A stretch of 64,000 nt of DNA, from the NCBI GenBank assembly GCA_016793245.1, contig JAEUHW010000353.1:1-64000 (forward strand), given 5' to 3'. Positions 34,742 to 46,081 of the stretch are shown here, one piece after another; the stretch's first letter is position 1, and each line of letters starts with the position of its first letter. Source of the DNA: Planctomycetota bacterium. Its GTDB lineage: Bacteria > Planctomycetota > UBA1135 > JADKAF01. Under the pieces are notes generated by a model. That model made no database searches. It saw only the letters and a program-made list of their open reading frames with translations, and was not told the DNA's origin. Made by a program: the position numbers and the translations under genes.

Positions 34742-36062
34742 GGCGAGAGCACACACGAGCGAGGCGGCGTCGGCAAGCCGCAGGTACTGGCAGCTCTGGG
34801 TGCACGAGCATCCCGAGCGCGCGGCGCGCGTGCTGATCGCCTGCGCTCTGATGCAGCTCCTGCTCTTGGCCTTCCGCTCGAGCCAGACCGAGACCGGAAC
34901 GGACGTCGCGCGGGAGCGCGCGGCGTTGGCGGCGCCGGCTCCGGAGCCGGCGCCGCGCCCGAGCTCCCTCGGGCCGAAGGCGATCGCGGCCCCGGCCGCG
35001 GCGCCAGCCGCCGAACGATCGAGCGAAGAGGTCTTCGGGCGCGTCACGGACCCCGAGGGGCGTCCGCTGGCGGCCAGGGTCGTGCTGCGCTACGCCGATG
35101 GGCGCCACGTCGAAGGCCAAGGCGATGCCGAAGGGCGCTTTCGTTTCTCCGCCGTCGAGCCCGGCGAGATCAGCGTCGAGGCGCTCCACGCCGGACATCG
35201 CACGCTGCGGCGCGATGCGGCGCCGCGCGGAGAGGAGCTCGTGCTCGAGCTCTCTCGCGGCAGCGGCTTGCGCGGTCGCGTGGTAGATCTCAGCGGTCGA
35301 GCCGTATCGGGTGCGTACGTCGAGGCTCGCGGTTCGGCGGGCTACCTCGAGCTGCGGCGCACCGACGAGGACGGTCGCTACGAGATCCCGCGTCCGGCGT
35401 CGGGGATGCTGAGTTTCACCGTCGCCTCGCCGGGGCACGACCTGCTCGAGACCTCGCGCTTGCCCGTGCGCGTCGAGGACGATCAGCTCGAGGATTGGGT
35501 CTTGCGCGCGGGGATCTCGTTCTCGCTGCGCGTCGTCGATGCGGCGAGTGGAGAGCCGATCGCGGGCGCGCGTATCACGCTCCAGCCCGCGGGCATGCTC
35601 GCCGCCGATGATCTGCGTCGGCGTGCGTATCCGCTGCCCGGTGTCACCGACCGCGACGGCATCTACCCTTGCGACGGGCTCCCCAGCGGTGGGCTGGCCC
35701 TCGGCATCCAAGCTCCTGGTTTCGCTCCCATCGCGCAGACGCTGCGCATCGACGAGAGCGTGCGAGGGGAGCAGCGCTTCGCCTTGGATCGCGGGCGAGG
35801 GGTCCGCGGGAGGATCGAGAGCCGCGGCATGAAGCGGGGCGGCTGGGAGCTCTCGCTCGAGTGCCTCAGCGAGCTCGGGCATTGGAACGAGGTCGGGGTG
35901 CGAGCGACCACGGACGCCGCCGGGCGCTTCGAGCTCACGGGCGGGCCGGTCGATCGCCCGTTGCGCGTGATCGTCTGGCAGGGCCGCTCGCGCGCGAAGA
36001 CCTCGGAGCGCCTGGAGCCCAGTCGTGAAGATCTCGCGGAGCTCGTCCTGGAGCTCGAGTGA
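34740..36062 (+). CDS. Membrane-anchored carboxypeptidase-regulatory-like repeat protein
   Basis: A 440-residue protein with one N-terminal membrane segment (RVLIACALMQLLLLAF), an Ala/Pro linker and at least three CarboxypepD_reg-like beta modules: EVFGRVTDPEGRPLAARVVL, GLRGRVVDLSGRAVSGAYVE and a third at SLRVVDAASGEPIAGARITL. Such modules are structural or binding units of extracytoplasmic proteins. The ATG at 34740 shares bases with the start codon of the divergent gspF-like gene, leaving no 5' leader; a later start at GTG 34799 or ATG 34851 is possible. Function unknown. Confidence 0.65.
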   Translation: MARAHTSEAASASRRYWQLWVHEHPERAARVLIACALMQLLLLAFRSSQTETGTDVARERAALAAPAPEPAPRPSSLGPKAIAAPAAAPAAERSSEEVFGRVTDPEGRPLAARVVLRYADGRHVEGQGDAEGRFRFSAVEPGEISVEALHAGHRTLRRDAAPRGEELVLELSRGSGLRGRVVDLSGRAVSGAYVEARGSAGYLELRRTDEDGRYEIPRPASGMLSFTVASPGHDLLETSRLPVRVEDDQLEDWVLRAGISFSLRVVDAASGEPIAGARITLQPAGMLAADDLRRRAYPLPGVTDRDGIYPCDGLPSGGLALGIQAPGFAPIAQTLRIDESVRGEQRFALDRGRGVRGRIESRGMKRGGWELSLECLSELGHWNEVGVRATTDAAGRFELTGGPVDRPLRVIVWQGRSRAKTSERLEPSREDLAELVLELE

Positions 36063-36124
36063 GCGCGCGCGCCGCGGGGCCGCGGCCGCTTGAGCGCACC
36101 GGCCGCGTCTGCTATCCCAAGGCC

Positions 36125-36934
36125 ATGAACGAATGGCAGCTCCGCCTCGCCTCGACCGGCGCCGGTGATACGCGCTTCGCGCTGACGCAGCGCATGCACT
36201 TGGTCGGCTCCGGGCGCTCCTGCGACATCCAGATCCCGGGACTGCCGGTCGAGGGGTTCCAGCTCTGGCGCGACGGCGCGAGCTATCGCTTGGCGAGCAT
36301 GGGGCCCGCGGGCAGCGTGCTGGTCGGCGGAAGAGCGGCGGACGAGCGCGTCCTCGCCGCGGGCGAGATCGTCGAGTGCGCCGGCCTGGCCCTCTGCTTC
36401 GAACGCGCGGGAACGATCGCCGCGCCGAGTCCGACGAGAGAGGTCCCCGCCGCGCACGTCGCGGCGCCGCTGCGCGACAGCGCACCTGCACCCGAGCGCG
36501 CCGGGCCCTCGTCGGTCGGCGCCCCGCGCTGGATCGCGGTAGCCGCCGCGGCCTGGATCGCGGAGCAGGGCAAGCTCGAGAAGTCGGTGCAGCAGAAGTG
36601 GGAGAAAGTGCTGCGCGACGGCGGTTCGTGGAGCGCGGAGGAGTGCGCGGCCGAAGTGCTCGCCGCGGCCAAGATCGACGACCAGCGCCCGCAAGCGGTC
36701 GTGCACGCGTTGCGCGACGCGTTGGCGAAGCGCTTGATCCGCGCGGCGTATCGAGGGGTCGCTCGCAAGCGCTTCGTCGCGCGGCTGATCGTGCAGCTCT
36801 TCGTGCTCGCGATCGTCGGCGGCGCCGCGATCGGCTTGGCCCTCGTGCTGCGCACGACCTTCGGCGTCGATTGGAACGGCATGATCGACGGATTGCTCGA
36901 GGCCGTACGAAAGCTCGCCGGCGGGGCGTTGTGA
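36125..36934 (+). CDS. FHA-like protein with C-terminal membrane helix
   Basis: A 269-residue protein. Residues about 1-100 look like a degenerate FHA/forkhead fold (MHLVGSGRSCDIQIPGLPVE, then GAGSV-type turn PAGSVLVGG), lacking the usual SxxH. The middle is helical (WEKVLRDGGSWSAEECAAEV) and the end has one membrane segment (LIVQLFVLAIVGGAAIGLAL). ATG 36125 is preceded by AAGG; a GTG at 36059 would overlap the preceding stop codon (GTGA) and add 22 residues. It probably recognises a partner protein at the membrane. The 200 bp after it contain no gene I can support. Confidence 0.5.
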   Translation: MNEWQLRLASTGAGDTRFALTQRMHLVGSGRSCDIQIPGLPVEGFQLWRDGASYRLASMGPAGSVLVGGRAADERVLAAGEIVECAGLALCFERAGTIAAPSPTREVPAAHVAAPLRDSAPAPERAGPSSVGAPRWIAVAAAAWIAEQGKLEKSVQQKWEKVLRDGGSWSAEECAAEVLAAAKIDDQRPQAVVHALRDALAKRLIRAAYRGVARKRFVARLIVQLFVLAIVGGAAIGLALVLRTTFGVDWNGMIDGLLEAVRKLAGGAL

Positions 36935-37136
36935 AGACCGCCTGGGAAATACGTTCCGCGGCGCCCATGGCGACGGCGGTGGTCGGTCAGGTTCTTCGCC
37001 GGGCTCGTCCGATCTCTGATCGGCAGGGACTTCTGCTGTGGAGGTCTCGGATCGACGGGCGAGGTCGCGCGCTGCGCGCGGCCGATCATGCTCCGTCGAA
37101 GGCGCGCGAGACCGATCGCCGCGGAACGGAGCAACG

Positions 37137-37724
37137 ATGGCATCCTCGACCGACATGAGCCGCTTCCACTCGCTCTCGCTCGGCGGCAACGAGCCCGGGC
37201 TCTTCTCCTACGCGCAGATCGTGCACCTGCTGAAGGCGGAGTTCGCGCGTGCGCGCCGGTACCAGATCCCGCTCGCGTGCTTCGTCGTGCACGTCGATCG
37301 CTTGGACAGCTTGCGCGACCTGTACGGCTACCGCGCGAAAGGCTTCATCCTCGATCGCGTCGTGCGTCTGCTGCGACGCGAGATCCGCGCCTGCGATGTC
37401 CTCGGACAAGCCCCTGACGATCAGCTCCTCTTGATCGCGCCGCACACCGACCGCGAAGGGGCGCAAGCGATGTCCGAGCGCCTCCGAGCGACCATCGCGG
37501 ATTGCGAGTTCGAGGTCGAGGGCAAGGCGATCCGCGTCACGCTCAGCTTCGGCGGCGCGATCTACGAAGAGCGGAACACGCTCTTCTACGACGCGCTCGT
37601 CTACGCCGCGGAAGCTGCGGCGGACCAGGTGCTGCGCGCCGGGGGGAACGGCGTCCTCTTCCGGGAGCCCGGAGGCGAGACGGACGAGCTCGACGATCGC
37701 CTCGAGCTCGACGAGGAAGCCTGA
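37137..37724 (+). CDS. Degenerate GGDEF-domain protein
   Basis: A 195-residue cytoplasmic protein with a GGDEF fold but without the catalytic signature. Recognisable elements are LLKAEFARARRYQIPLACFV, VVHVDRLDSLRDLYGYRAKG (the D-x-L-N helix region) and RVTLSFGGAIYEERNTLFYD near the end, equivalent to VTVSIGVA in cyclases. The active-site loop reads QAPDDQLLLIA where GG(D/E)EF would be, so cyclic-di-GMP synthesis is not expected; it may bind a nucleotide or partner. GGAG precedes ATG 37137. It lies upstream of the NtrC-type regulator gene, separated by a 300-bp region with a minus-strand terminator. Confidence 0.68.
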   Translation: MASSTDMSRFHSLSLGGNEPGLFSYAQIVHLLKAEFARARRYQIPLACFVVHVDRLDSLRDLYGYRAKGFILDRVVRLLRREIRACDVLGQAPDDQLLLIAPHTDREGAQAMSERLRATIADCEFEVEGKAIRVTLSFGGAIYEERNTLFYDALVYAAEAAADQVLRAGGNGVLFREPGGETDELDDRLELDEEA

Positions 37725-37816
37725 GCGGCAGTCTCAGCCGCAGACGGAGAGGCAGCTGAGGGGCAGTCCGCGGGGACGTGCGAAGGGCGCTCGGCGCGCA
37801 CGTCCGGGGGGCGAAG

Positions 37817-37855
37817 AAAAAAAGGAGCGGAGCAGGTTTGCACCCGCCCCGCTCC
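37817..37855 (-). terminator. Intrinsic terminator on the minus strand
   Basis: On the minus strand GGAGCGG and CCGCTCC enclose an inner GCGGGT/ACCTGC stem with one mismatch, and seven T follow (A at 37817-37823 on the plus strand). It is the clearest Rho-independent terminator in the window, yet no minus-strand gene lies upstream of it within the 175 bp before the regulator gene at 38030. Confidence 0.7.
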
Positions 37856-37935
37856 TCAGGAGGTCCCTGCGAAGTCCCGAGACCAGAATCGCACTCGGCC
37901 CGCGAAACCAGGTGCCCTTCTTGTCTTTTTTCCCC
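37817..37935 (-). ncRNA. Candidate small RNA ending at the minus-strand terminator
   Basis: The terminator at 37817-37855 implies a minus-strand transcript that must start between it and the NtrC-type gene, so it would be about 100-200 nt. The interval has a purine-rich block (GGGGGAAAAAAGACAAGAAG) that could lie near the 5' end, and several small stem-loops, but no ORF I believe in. I looked for 4.5S SRP, 6S and tRNA signatures and found none. The 5' end given is a guess. Confidence 0.3.
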
Positions 37936-38029
37936 CGGCTTCGCGAAATGACCGGTCTTCGGCGGCCCGTGGATCGGGTGGCCGGCCCACCCCGTGCCGG
38001 ATGACGGACTGCCCGCTCCAAGAGACCGC

Positions 38030-39405
<1,376 letters not shown>

Positions 39406-39409
<4 letters not shown>

Positions 39410-40263
39410 CTCCGTCGGCATCGTCGCGCCTCGCGCCGGCGCGCCCCTCTCCGGCGCTCCGCGTGACGGCCCGCCGCGCGGTGATCCTCGGCGACGCGCA
39501 TTTCGACCCCACGTCCGACGCCGACGTCGAGCGCTTGGCTCGTTTCGTCGCTCGGGCGGCCCTCGACGCGGACCTGCTCGTCGTGTTGGGCGATCTCTTC
39601 GACTACTGGCTCGGGCGGAAGCACCTGCGCCTCGCGCGCCTGGGCCCGTTGCGCGAGGCGTTCGACGCGGCGCGGCAGCGCGGCTGTCGCTGCCTCCTCG
39701 CGACGGGCAACCGCGACTTCCTCCTGGACGCTCCGACCGCCGCCGCGCTCGGGGCCGAGCACGGCGGCGAGTGGATCGAGCTCGAGCTCTCCTCGGGCGA
39801 GCGCTGGCTGCTCACGCACGGCGATGCGCTCTGCCTCGACGATCGGGGGTACATGCGGCTGCGGCGGATCACGCACTCGCGCGCGGTTCATTGGCTGAGC
39901 CGCGCGCTGCCGCTCTGGGCGCTGCGTGCGATCGCCGTGCGCCTGCGCCGCGCGTCGCAGCGCTCGCAGGCGCGCCGTCGCGAGCAGGGCTACGGCGGGC
40001 GGAGCTTCCCGATCCGGCCACCGGCGGTCGAAGCCGTCCTCGCGGACGGCGGACCGCGCGCGGGACTCGTCTGCGGTCACGTGCACTTGGCGCGGCATTG
40101 GGTAGGCGGCGCAGGCGGCGCGTTCCTCGTCCTCCCGGCCTTCGAGCGCGACGACGGGCATCTGGTGCTCGAGAGCGGGCGCGCTCCGTCGTTCGCGGCG
40201 GCGGGGGCCCCGCTCGAGATCGCGCCGCGACCCGTGGCCCCGGGCGCCTTGACCTATGAGTAG
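39406..40263 (+). CDS. lpxH: UDP-2,3-diacylglucosamine diphosphatase (LpxH-like calcineurin phosphoesterase)
   Basis: A 285-residue metallophosphoesterase that would hydrolyse UDP-2,3-diacylglucosamine to lipid X in lipid A synthesis. The metal ligands are in order: ILGDAHFD, LGDLFDYWLG, TGNRDFLLD (the Arg of GNRD marks LpxH), LTHGDALCLDD and CGHVHLA. Start overlaps the regulator stop (ATGA). The C-terminal 30 residues after ERDDGHLVLE are variable. The stop TAG at 40261 is in the same frame as the cmk open frame that follows. An LpxH2-like or unrelated phosphoesterase activity is possible. Confidence 0.85.
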
Positions 40264-40274
40264 AGCGGACTAGC

Positions 40275-41106
40275 ATGTCCGCCCCCTCTCCCGCGGAGCA
40301 CCGCGATCTCGACCGCTCTTCCGCCCTGTCCGACGCTCGCCATCGATGGGCCTTCGGGCTCGGGCAAGAGCACCCTGGCCCGGCGCATCGCCGCAGCGGA
40401 GGGCTTCCTCTTCCTCGATACGGGAGCGATGTACCGCGCGCTGGCGCTGGGTCTCTCTCGGCATGGCTGGGTGGAGCCGTTCCTCGAAGCCTCGGCGGCG
40501 TGGACCGGCGTCCACGTGACCGAAGGGCGAGGGGCGTCCGAAGGGCGGGGGGATTTTGCGGCGCAGCTCGAGGAGGTCCCCGAGCTCGCGGCGCACCTCG
40601 AGAAGATCGACGTCTCGCTCGATGCGGCGGGGCGCGTGCTGCTCGAGGGGCGAGCGGTCGGAGACGAGATCCGCGGCCCGGCGATCGATCGCCTGGTCTC
40701 GCCGATCTCGGCGCTGCCGCTCGTCCGGCATCGCATGGTCGATCTCCAGCGCGAGGCGCGCGACGAGATCGGTCGCACGCGTAGCTTCGGCGGCATCGTC
40801 GCCGAGGGGCGCGACATGGGGTCGGTGGTCTTCCCCGACGCCACGTTGAAGATCTACTTGGATGCGGACGTGCGCGAGCGCGCCCGCAGGAGGCAGGCCG
40901 AGGAATCGGCGCGCGGCAAGGCGCGCAGCTTGGACGAGGTGGAACGCGAGCTCGAGGAGCGCGATCGGCGCGACTCGCAGCGCGCCGCCAGCCCGCTCGT
41001 CTGCGCGCCCGACGCCGTGCGCATCGATACGACGGGTCGCGGACTCGACGAGCTGGAGGAGCGGATTCGCGCGCTGCTGCGCGCGCGCCGCGCCGGCTCG
41101 CGCTGA
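40275..41106 (+). CDS. cmk: Cytidylate kinase, start region disrupted or non-canonical
   Basis: Phosphorylates CMP and dCMP. The P-loop LAIDGPSGSGKSTLARRIAA, FLFLDTGAMYRALAL, the lid region LEGRAVGDEIRGPAID and VAEGRDMGSVVFPDATLKIY are all present, so the enzyme core is complete and about 250 residues long. In this frame there is no ATG, GTG or TTG between the lpxH stop TAG (40261-40263) and the P-loop; the first ATG is at 40429, which would delete the P-loop. An ATG at 40275 opens MSAPSP in another frame and needs a one-base shift before 40340 to join. A sequencing or assembly indel, an ATC start near 40309, or readthrough from lpxH are the options. Precedes rpsA, as in many bacteria. Confidence 0.8.
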
Positions 41107-41319
41107 GCGCGGCGATCCATCCGGAGCACCGCACCCCGAAGAGTACCCACCTTACGAACACCGCCTGCTGCGCCGCCGAGACCGAAGGCTCGCGCGCCGC
41201 ATCGGGCCAACCGCGAAGACGCCAGGTTCCGCTCGTGTGAGCAGAGGCGCCCTGCGCGGTCCAGCCAACCCGTACTTCACGCCTTCGGCGCGGGGCTCCG
41301 AGCCTCGCCTCATCCCCTC

Positions 41320-43167
<1,848 letters not shown>

Positions 43168-43188
43168 GCCCTTCGGCTCGATCGATGG

Positions 43189-43221
43189 GAGAGACGCGGC
43201 CTGCGAACGGCCGCGCCTCTC
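43189..43221 (+). terminator. First hairpin after rpsA
   Basis: GAGAG-A-CGCGGCC and GGCCGCG-C-CTCTC form a 12-bp stem with one A/C mismatch and a TGCGAAC loop, 21 bp after the stop codon. Confidence 0.6.
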
Positions 43222-43228
43222 GCTGACG

Positions 43229-43263
43229 GCGCCCGTGCGGTTCCTCGCGAGCCGCACGGGCGC
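43229..43263 (+). terminator. Second hairpin after rpsA
   Basis: GCGCCCGTGCGG pairs perfectly with CCGCACGGGCGC around an 11-nt loop, seven bases after the first hairpin. No T-tract follows either one; together they probably form a strong 3' barrier or end. Confidence 0.6.
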
Positions 43264-43313
43264 GCGCTATCTCTTGCACCGTGAATCGTCTCCATCGGTT
43301 AGCTTGCACGGCG

Positions 43314-44414
43314 ATGTCTCTCCGCTCCGCCATGAACTCGAGACGAGCTCGTTCCGTGCTGAGCGCCCCGCTCGGGGCCCTGCTCTTCGGCGCGTGCGTC
43401 GAACGCCGCGTCGATCCGGAGATCGCGCCGCCGATCCGGGCCGAGTCCTTCGAGGTCCCGATCGAGATCGAAGAACGCGATCTCGGCGCCGTAGCGCGCA
43501 TGCGCCTGAACCGCCTGCACGAGCTCGTGCAGCAGGGGCTTCACGAGGACGCGAAGATCGAGCTCGCCCGGCTCTCCGAGGAGCCCGAGGGCGCTGCATT
43601 CGTGGAGACCTTGGAGCGCTGGGATCGCTATCTCGACGGCTGCATCGCCTGGCAGAGCCTGCACGGCGTCGCCAAGGCCCCGGCGGGCGAGCGCTCGACG
43701 GCCGGCGAAGCGCTCGAGGTCGAGCTCGAGCTCCGCACTTCCGGGATCGCTCCGATCGAGATCCCCGCGGGCGGGATCGATGCCGGCGAGTACCGCGGCG
43801 GCGACGAGGCGAGCTTCTTCAAGCTGCGCCTGACCGAGTTCGTCTTCGATGGCTTGGGAGCGCACTCGAGCACGGTGCAGTGGACGACGGTGCCGCTCGA
43901 GGAGCCGCTCGCGTGTGCGACTTCGACCGTCGGTAGGGTGCGCCCGGCGTTGCCGCGACACGTCGAGGGGCCCTGGGCCCTGAAGCTGCTCCGCATCGAC
44001 GCCACGCTCTATCCGTGCGCGGCGCTCGTCGGGTCTCGCTACGTTCCGCTGCGGCCGATCGCCTTCGCACCCGTCGTGCTCTCGATCTATCCCAAGGGCT
44101 GGAGGGAGCTCTCCGAGGATCCGCTGCTCGCGCTGCGCGCGGCTTGCTCCAGCGAGGACCCGATCTTCGACCGGCACGCGCTGATCGCCGCGAGTCTGTT
44201 GCCGCGCGGCGGAGAGGAAGAGCGGCGCGCGTACGAGTTCCTGCAGATCGCCTCGACGCAGAGCGCGCCGCGCGTTCGCGCGAAGGCCGGCGCGGCGCTC
44301 GAGTGGCTCCGGCTAGATCGCCAACAGCTCTGGGCCGAGGCGACGCGCCTCGCTCCGACGCGCGAGAAAGAGCGCCGGCGGAACGGCGAGAACTTGCAGC
44401 TCCCGACGCGCTGA
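43314..44414 (+). CDS. Lipoprotein of unknown function
   Basis: A 366-residue protein with an Arg-rich start and a lipoprotein signal APLGALLFGAC. A helical stretch (LHELVQQGLHEDAKIELARL) is followed by a beta-rich region and, near the end, two short helices resembling a HEAT-like pair (AYEFLQIASTQSAPRVRAKA). I do not recognise the family. ATG 43314 gives a normal signal length; GTG 43281 and ATG 43332 are alternatives. It follows the double hairpin of rpsA, so it should have its own promoter in the short gap. Confidence 0.6.
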   Translation: MSLRSAMNSRRARSVLSAPLGALLFGACVERRVDPEIAPPIRAESFEVPIEIEERDLGAVARMRLNRLHELVQQGLHEDAKIELARLSEEPEGAAFVETLERWDRYLDGCIAWQSLHGVAKAPAGERSTAGEALEVELELRTSGIAPIEIPAGGIDAGEYRGGDEASFFKLRLTEFVFDGLGAHSSTVQWTTVPLEEPLACATSTVGRVRPALPRHVEGPWALKLLRIDATLYPCAALVGSRYVPLRPIAFAPVVLSIYPKGWRELSEDPLLALRAACSSEDPIFDRHALIAASLLPRGGEEERRAYEFLQIASTQSAPRVRAKAGAALEWLRLDRQQLWAEATRLAPTREKERRRNGENLQLPTR

Positions 44415-44520
44415 GAGCGCAGAGGTCGAGCCGCGGCCCAGCTGCGGTCTGGGAGCTGAGTTCGGGCACATCGCCTGACGGCGCTGTCGCGTGTCCGCGA
44501 GCGATGCTCGCTGGGGTTCT
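44412..44520 (+). repeat. Decayed modular stop-codon repeat, copy E
   Basis: Right after the stop codon TGAGAGCGCAGAGGTCGA keeps the look of the family's start. A TGAC-loop hairpin (CATCGCCTGACGGCGCTG) and a closing hairpin (GCGAGC-GAT-GCTCGC) follow at 44471-44513 in the correct order. Other modules are unrecognisable. Confidence 0.55.
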
Positions 44521-44541
44521 GGGGCGCTGCGCTCGCCGCGC

Positions 44542-46056
44542 TCAGCGATGGCGGATGCGCGCCCAGTACTCGTCGAAGACGAAGCGCGGGCTGTTCTCCG
44601 CGTCGTGGCAGGCGTAGCAGGTCTCGCGCGCGCGAGCGCCTACGCCGCCCATGGCTGCTCGAGCAGGGCCACTCGGGCGGAGAGTGTGCGCGAGGCCGGG
44701 GCCGTGGCAGGACTCGCAGCCCACGCCGCGGAGATCGAGGTCCAGAGCGCGCTCGGCGACGCCGTGTCCCACGCGCGTCTCCGCGATGCGCGGATCGGCG
44801 AAGCCGAAGGCCAGGCCATAGCCCACGGTATGACAGGAGACGCAGTTGGGGTCGGCGAGCGAACCCTCCGTCTTCGCCTCGGCGCGCGCCAGCGTATCGT
44901 GCGCACGCGCATGTGCGCTCCCGCGCCAGATCTCGAAGGCCTCGGCATGGCAGCGCGCGCACGCCTGCGAGCCGACGTAGAGATCGCCTCCCTGCGGCAG
45001 CGCTTGTCCCGCGTAGTGCTGCGTGAGCGGCGGACGATTGGCCGCGGCCCTTGCGCGGAACTCCGGGGTCAGGCGCGAGAGGCGGGCATCGCGCGAGGAG
45101 CTATCGTCGACGGCGTGGGCCTGGATGCCCTCGATGCGCGTCGCGTCGTTCTCGCGCGCGAGCTCGAGCTCGAGGATCTTCGTGCCGCGCGACCCGGGGG
45201 CCACGATCGCGCAGCCGCCTTCCATCGCGATCGGCTGCGAGGCGTCATCGGTGTGATCGTGATCGGCCCACAGGACGAGCCCGAGCTCCGGCACGGCGCG
45301 CGCGAGCTCCTTCGCCGCTTCCCGGCTCGGGCCATGGAAGACGCAGACGAAGAGATCGAGCGGGCCCTCGGCGACGGCGGCGGCGTGGGCTTCGCGCAGC
45401 GCTTCGGCCGCATCGCGATGGGTGTACTCCGCGCTCCAGAGCGGGTCCGGCGCGGCGATCGCGCAGGTGAGCAGCACGCGTGTGCCGCTCTCCGCCCCGA
45501 GCACGCGCCAGGGCTTCCACAGATCGGGAACCGCGCAGCTCACGTTCGAGAGCACCGGCGCGCGATCGAAGAGCATCTGCCCGACCGCCGCGAGACCGTA
45601 GAACTCGGTGTCATACGGGCTCGGAAGCTGGAGGCCCGTCTCGAAGGGCGGAATGCGCAAGTCGCGATCGCCGATGCAGAAGGCGTCGTAGGGCATCTTC
45701 TCCAGGGCCTGGAGCACGAGCGCCTGCTTCAGCGTGTCGAACAGCGGGAGCTGCGGCAGGTGCGGCAAGCGCGGCGGTCCGGTGAGATCGCCGCAATCGA
45801 TCGCGAGCGTGCGCGGATCAGAAGCCAGCGCGTGGAGCAGCGAGATGCGGCGATCCAAGCCTCCGTGCATGCCCGCGGAGCAGCCGCAGGGATCGAGCTC
45901 GCCGTAGGTCGGTCCGGTGACGACGAGGTGGACCTTCGCCCGCGTCGGCGCGACCGCCGGAGCGTCGATGCGCGACGGGACCGCGAGCGAGGCCAGCCCC
46001 AGCGTCGCGAGGAGCAGCGCCAACGGCGCGGTCGTGGAGAGGGAGGGGATCATCAT
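44542..46056 (-). CDS. Exported multiheme cytochrome with degenerate phosphoesterase-like domain
   Basis: A 504-residue exported protein. The N-terminal two-thirds follow the layout of UshA/calcineurin-like phosphoesterases (IDCGDLTG, CIGDRDL where GNHD is usual, VCVFHGPS, LVLWADHDHTDD) with several ligands changed. It also has a GELDPCGCSAGMHGGLDRR motif I have seen in similar planctomycete cytochromes. The last 150 residues contain four CxxCH heme sites: CARCH, CVSCH, CESCH and CYACH. Signal: LALLLATLGLASLAVP. It should act in periplasmic electron transfer; the N-terminal domain may be structural. Second gene after the DUF1573 protein, 25 bp apart. Two ATG codons at 46056 and 46053 are possible. 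Confidence 0.8.
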   Translation of the reverse strand: MMIPSLSTTAPLALLLATLGLASLAVPSRIDAPAVAPTRAKVHLVVTGPTYGELDPCGCSAGMHGGLDRRISLLHALASDPRTLAIDCGDLTGPPRLPHLPQLPLFDTLKQALVLQALEKMPYDAFCIGDRDLRIPPFETGLQLPSPYDTEFYGLAAVGQMLFDRAPVLSNVSCAVPDLWKPWRVLGAESGTRVLLTCAIAAPDPLWSAEYTHRDAAEALREAHAAAVAEGPLDLFVCVFHGPSREAAKELARAVPELGLVLWADHDHTDDASQPIAMEGGCAIVAPGSRGTKILELELARENDATRIEGIQAHAVDDSSSRDARLSRLTPEFRARAAANRPPLTQHYAGQALPQGGDLYVGSQACARCHAEAFEIWRGSAHARAHDTLARAEAKTEGSLADPNCVSCHTVGYGLAFGFADPRIAETRVGHGVAERALDLDLRGVGCESCHGPGLAHTLRPSGPARAAMGGVGARARETCYACHDAENSPRFVFDEYWARIRHR

Positions 46057-46081
46057 CGGGGGCTCTTCTCGAAGGCCGTTC

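Noticed and set aside
37817-37935. tRNA, 4.5S SRP RNA or 6S RNA
   Set aside because: No T-arm consensus, no SRP tetraloop/GGAAG-type motif and no long bubble-containing helix could be found; kept only as an unnamed RNA candidate.
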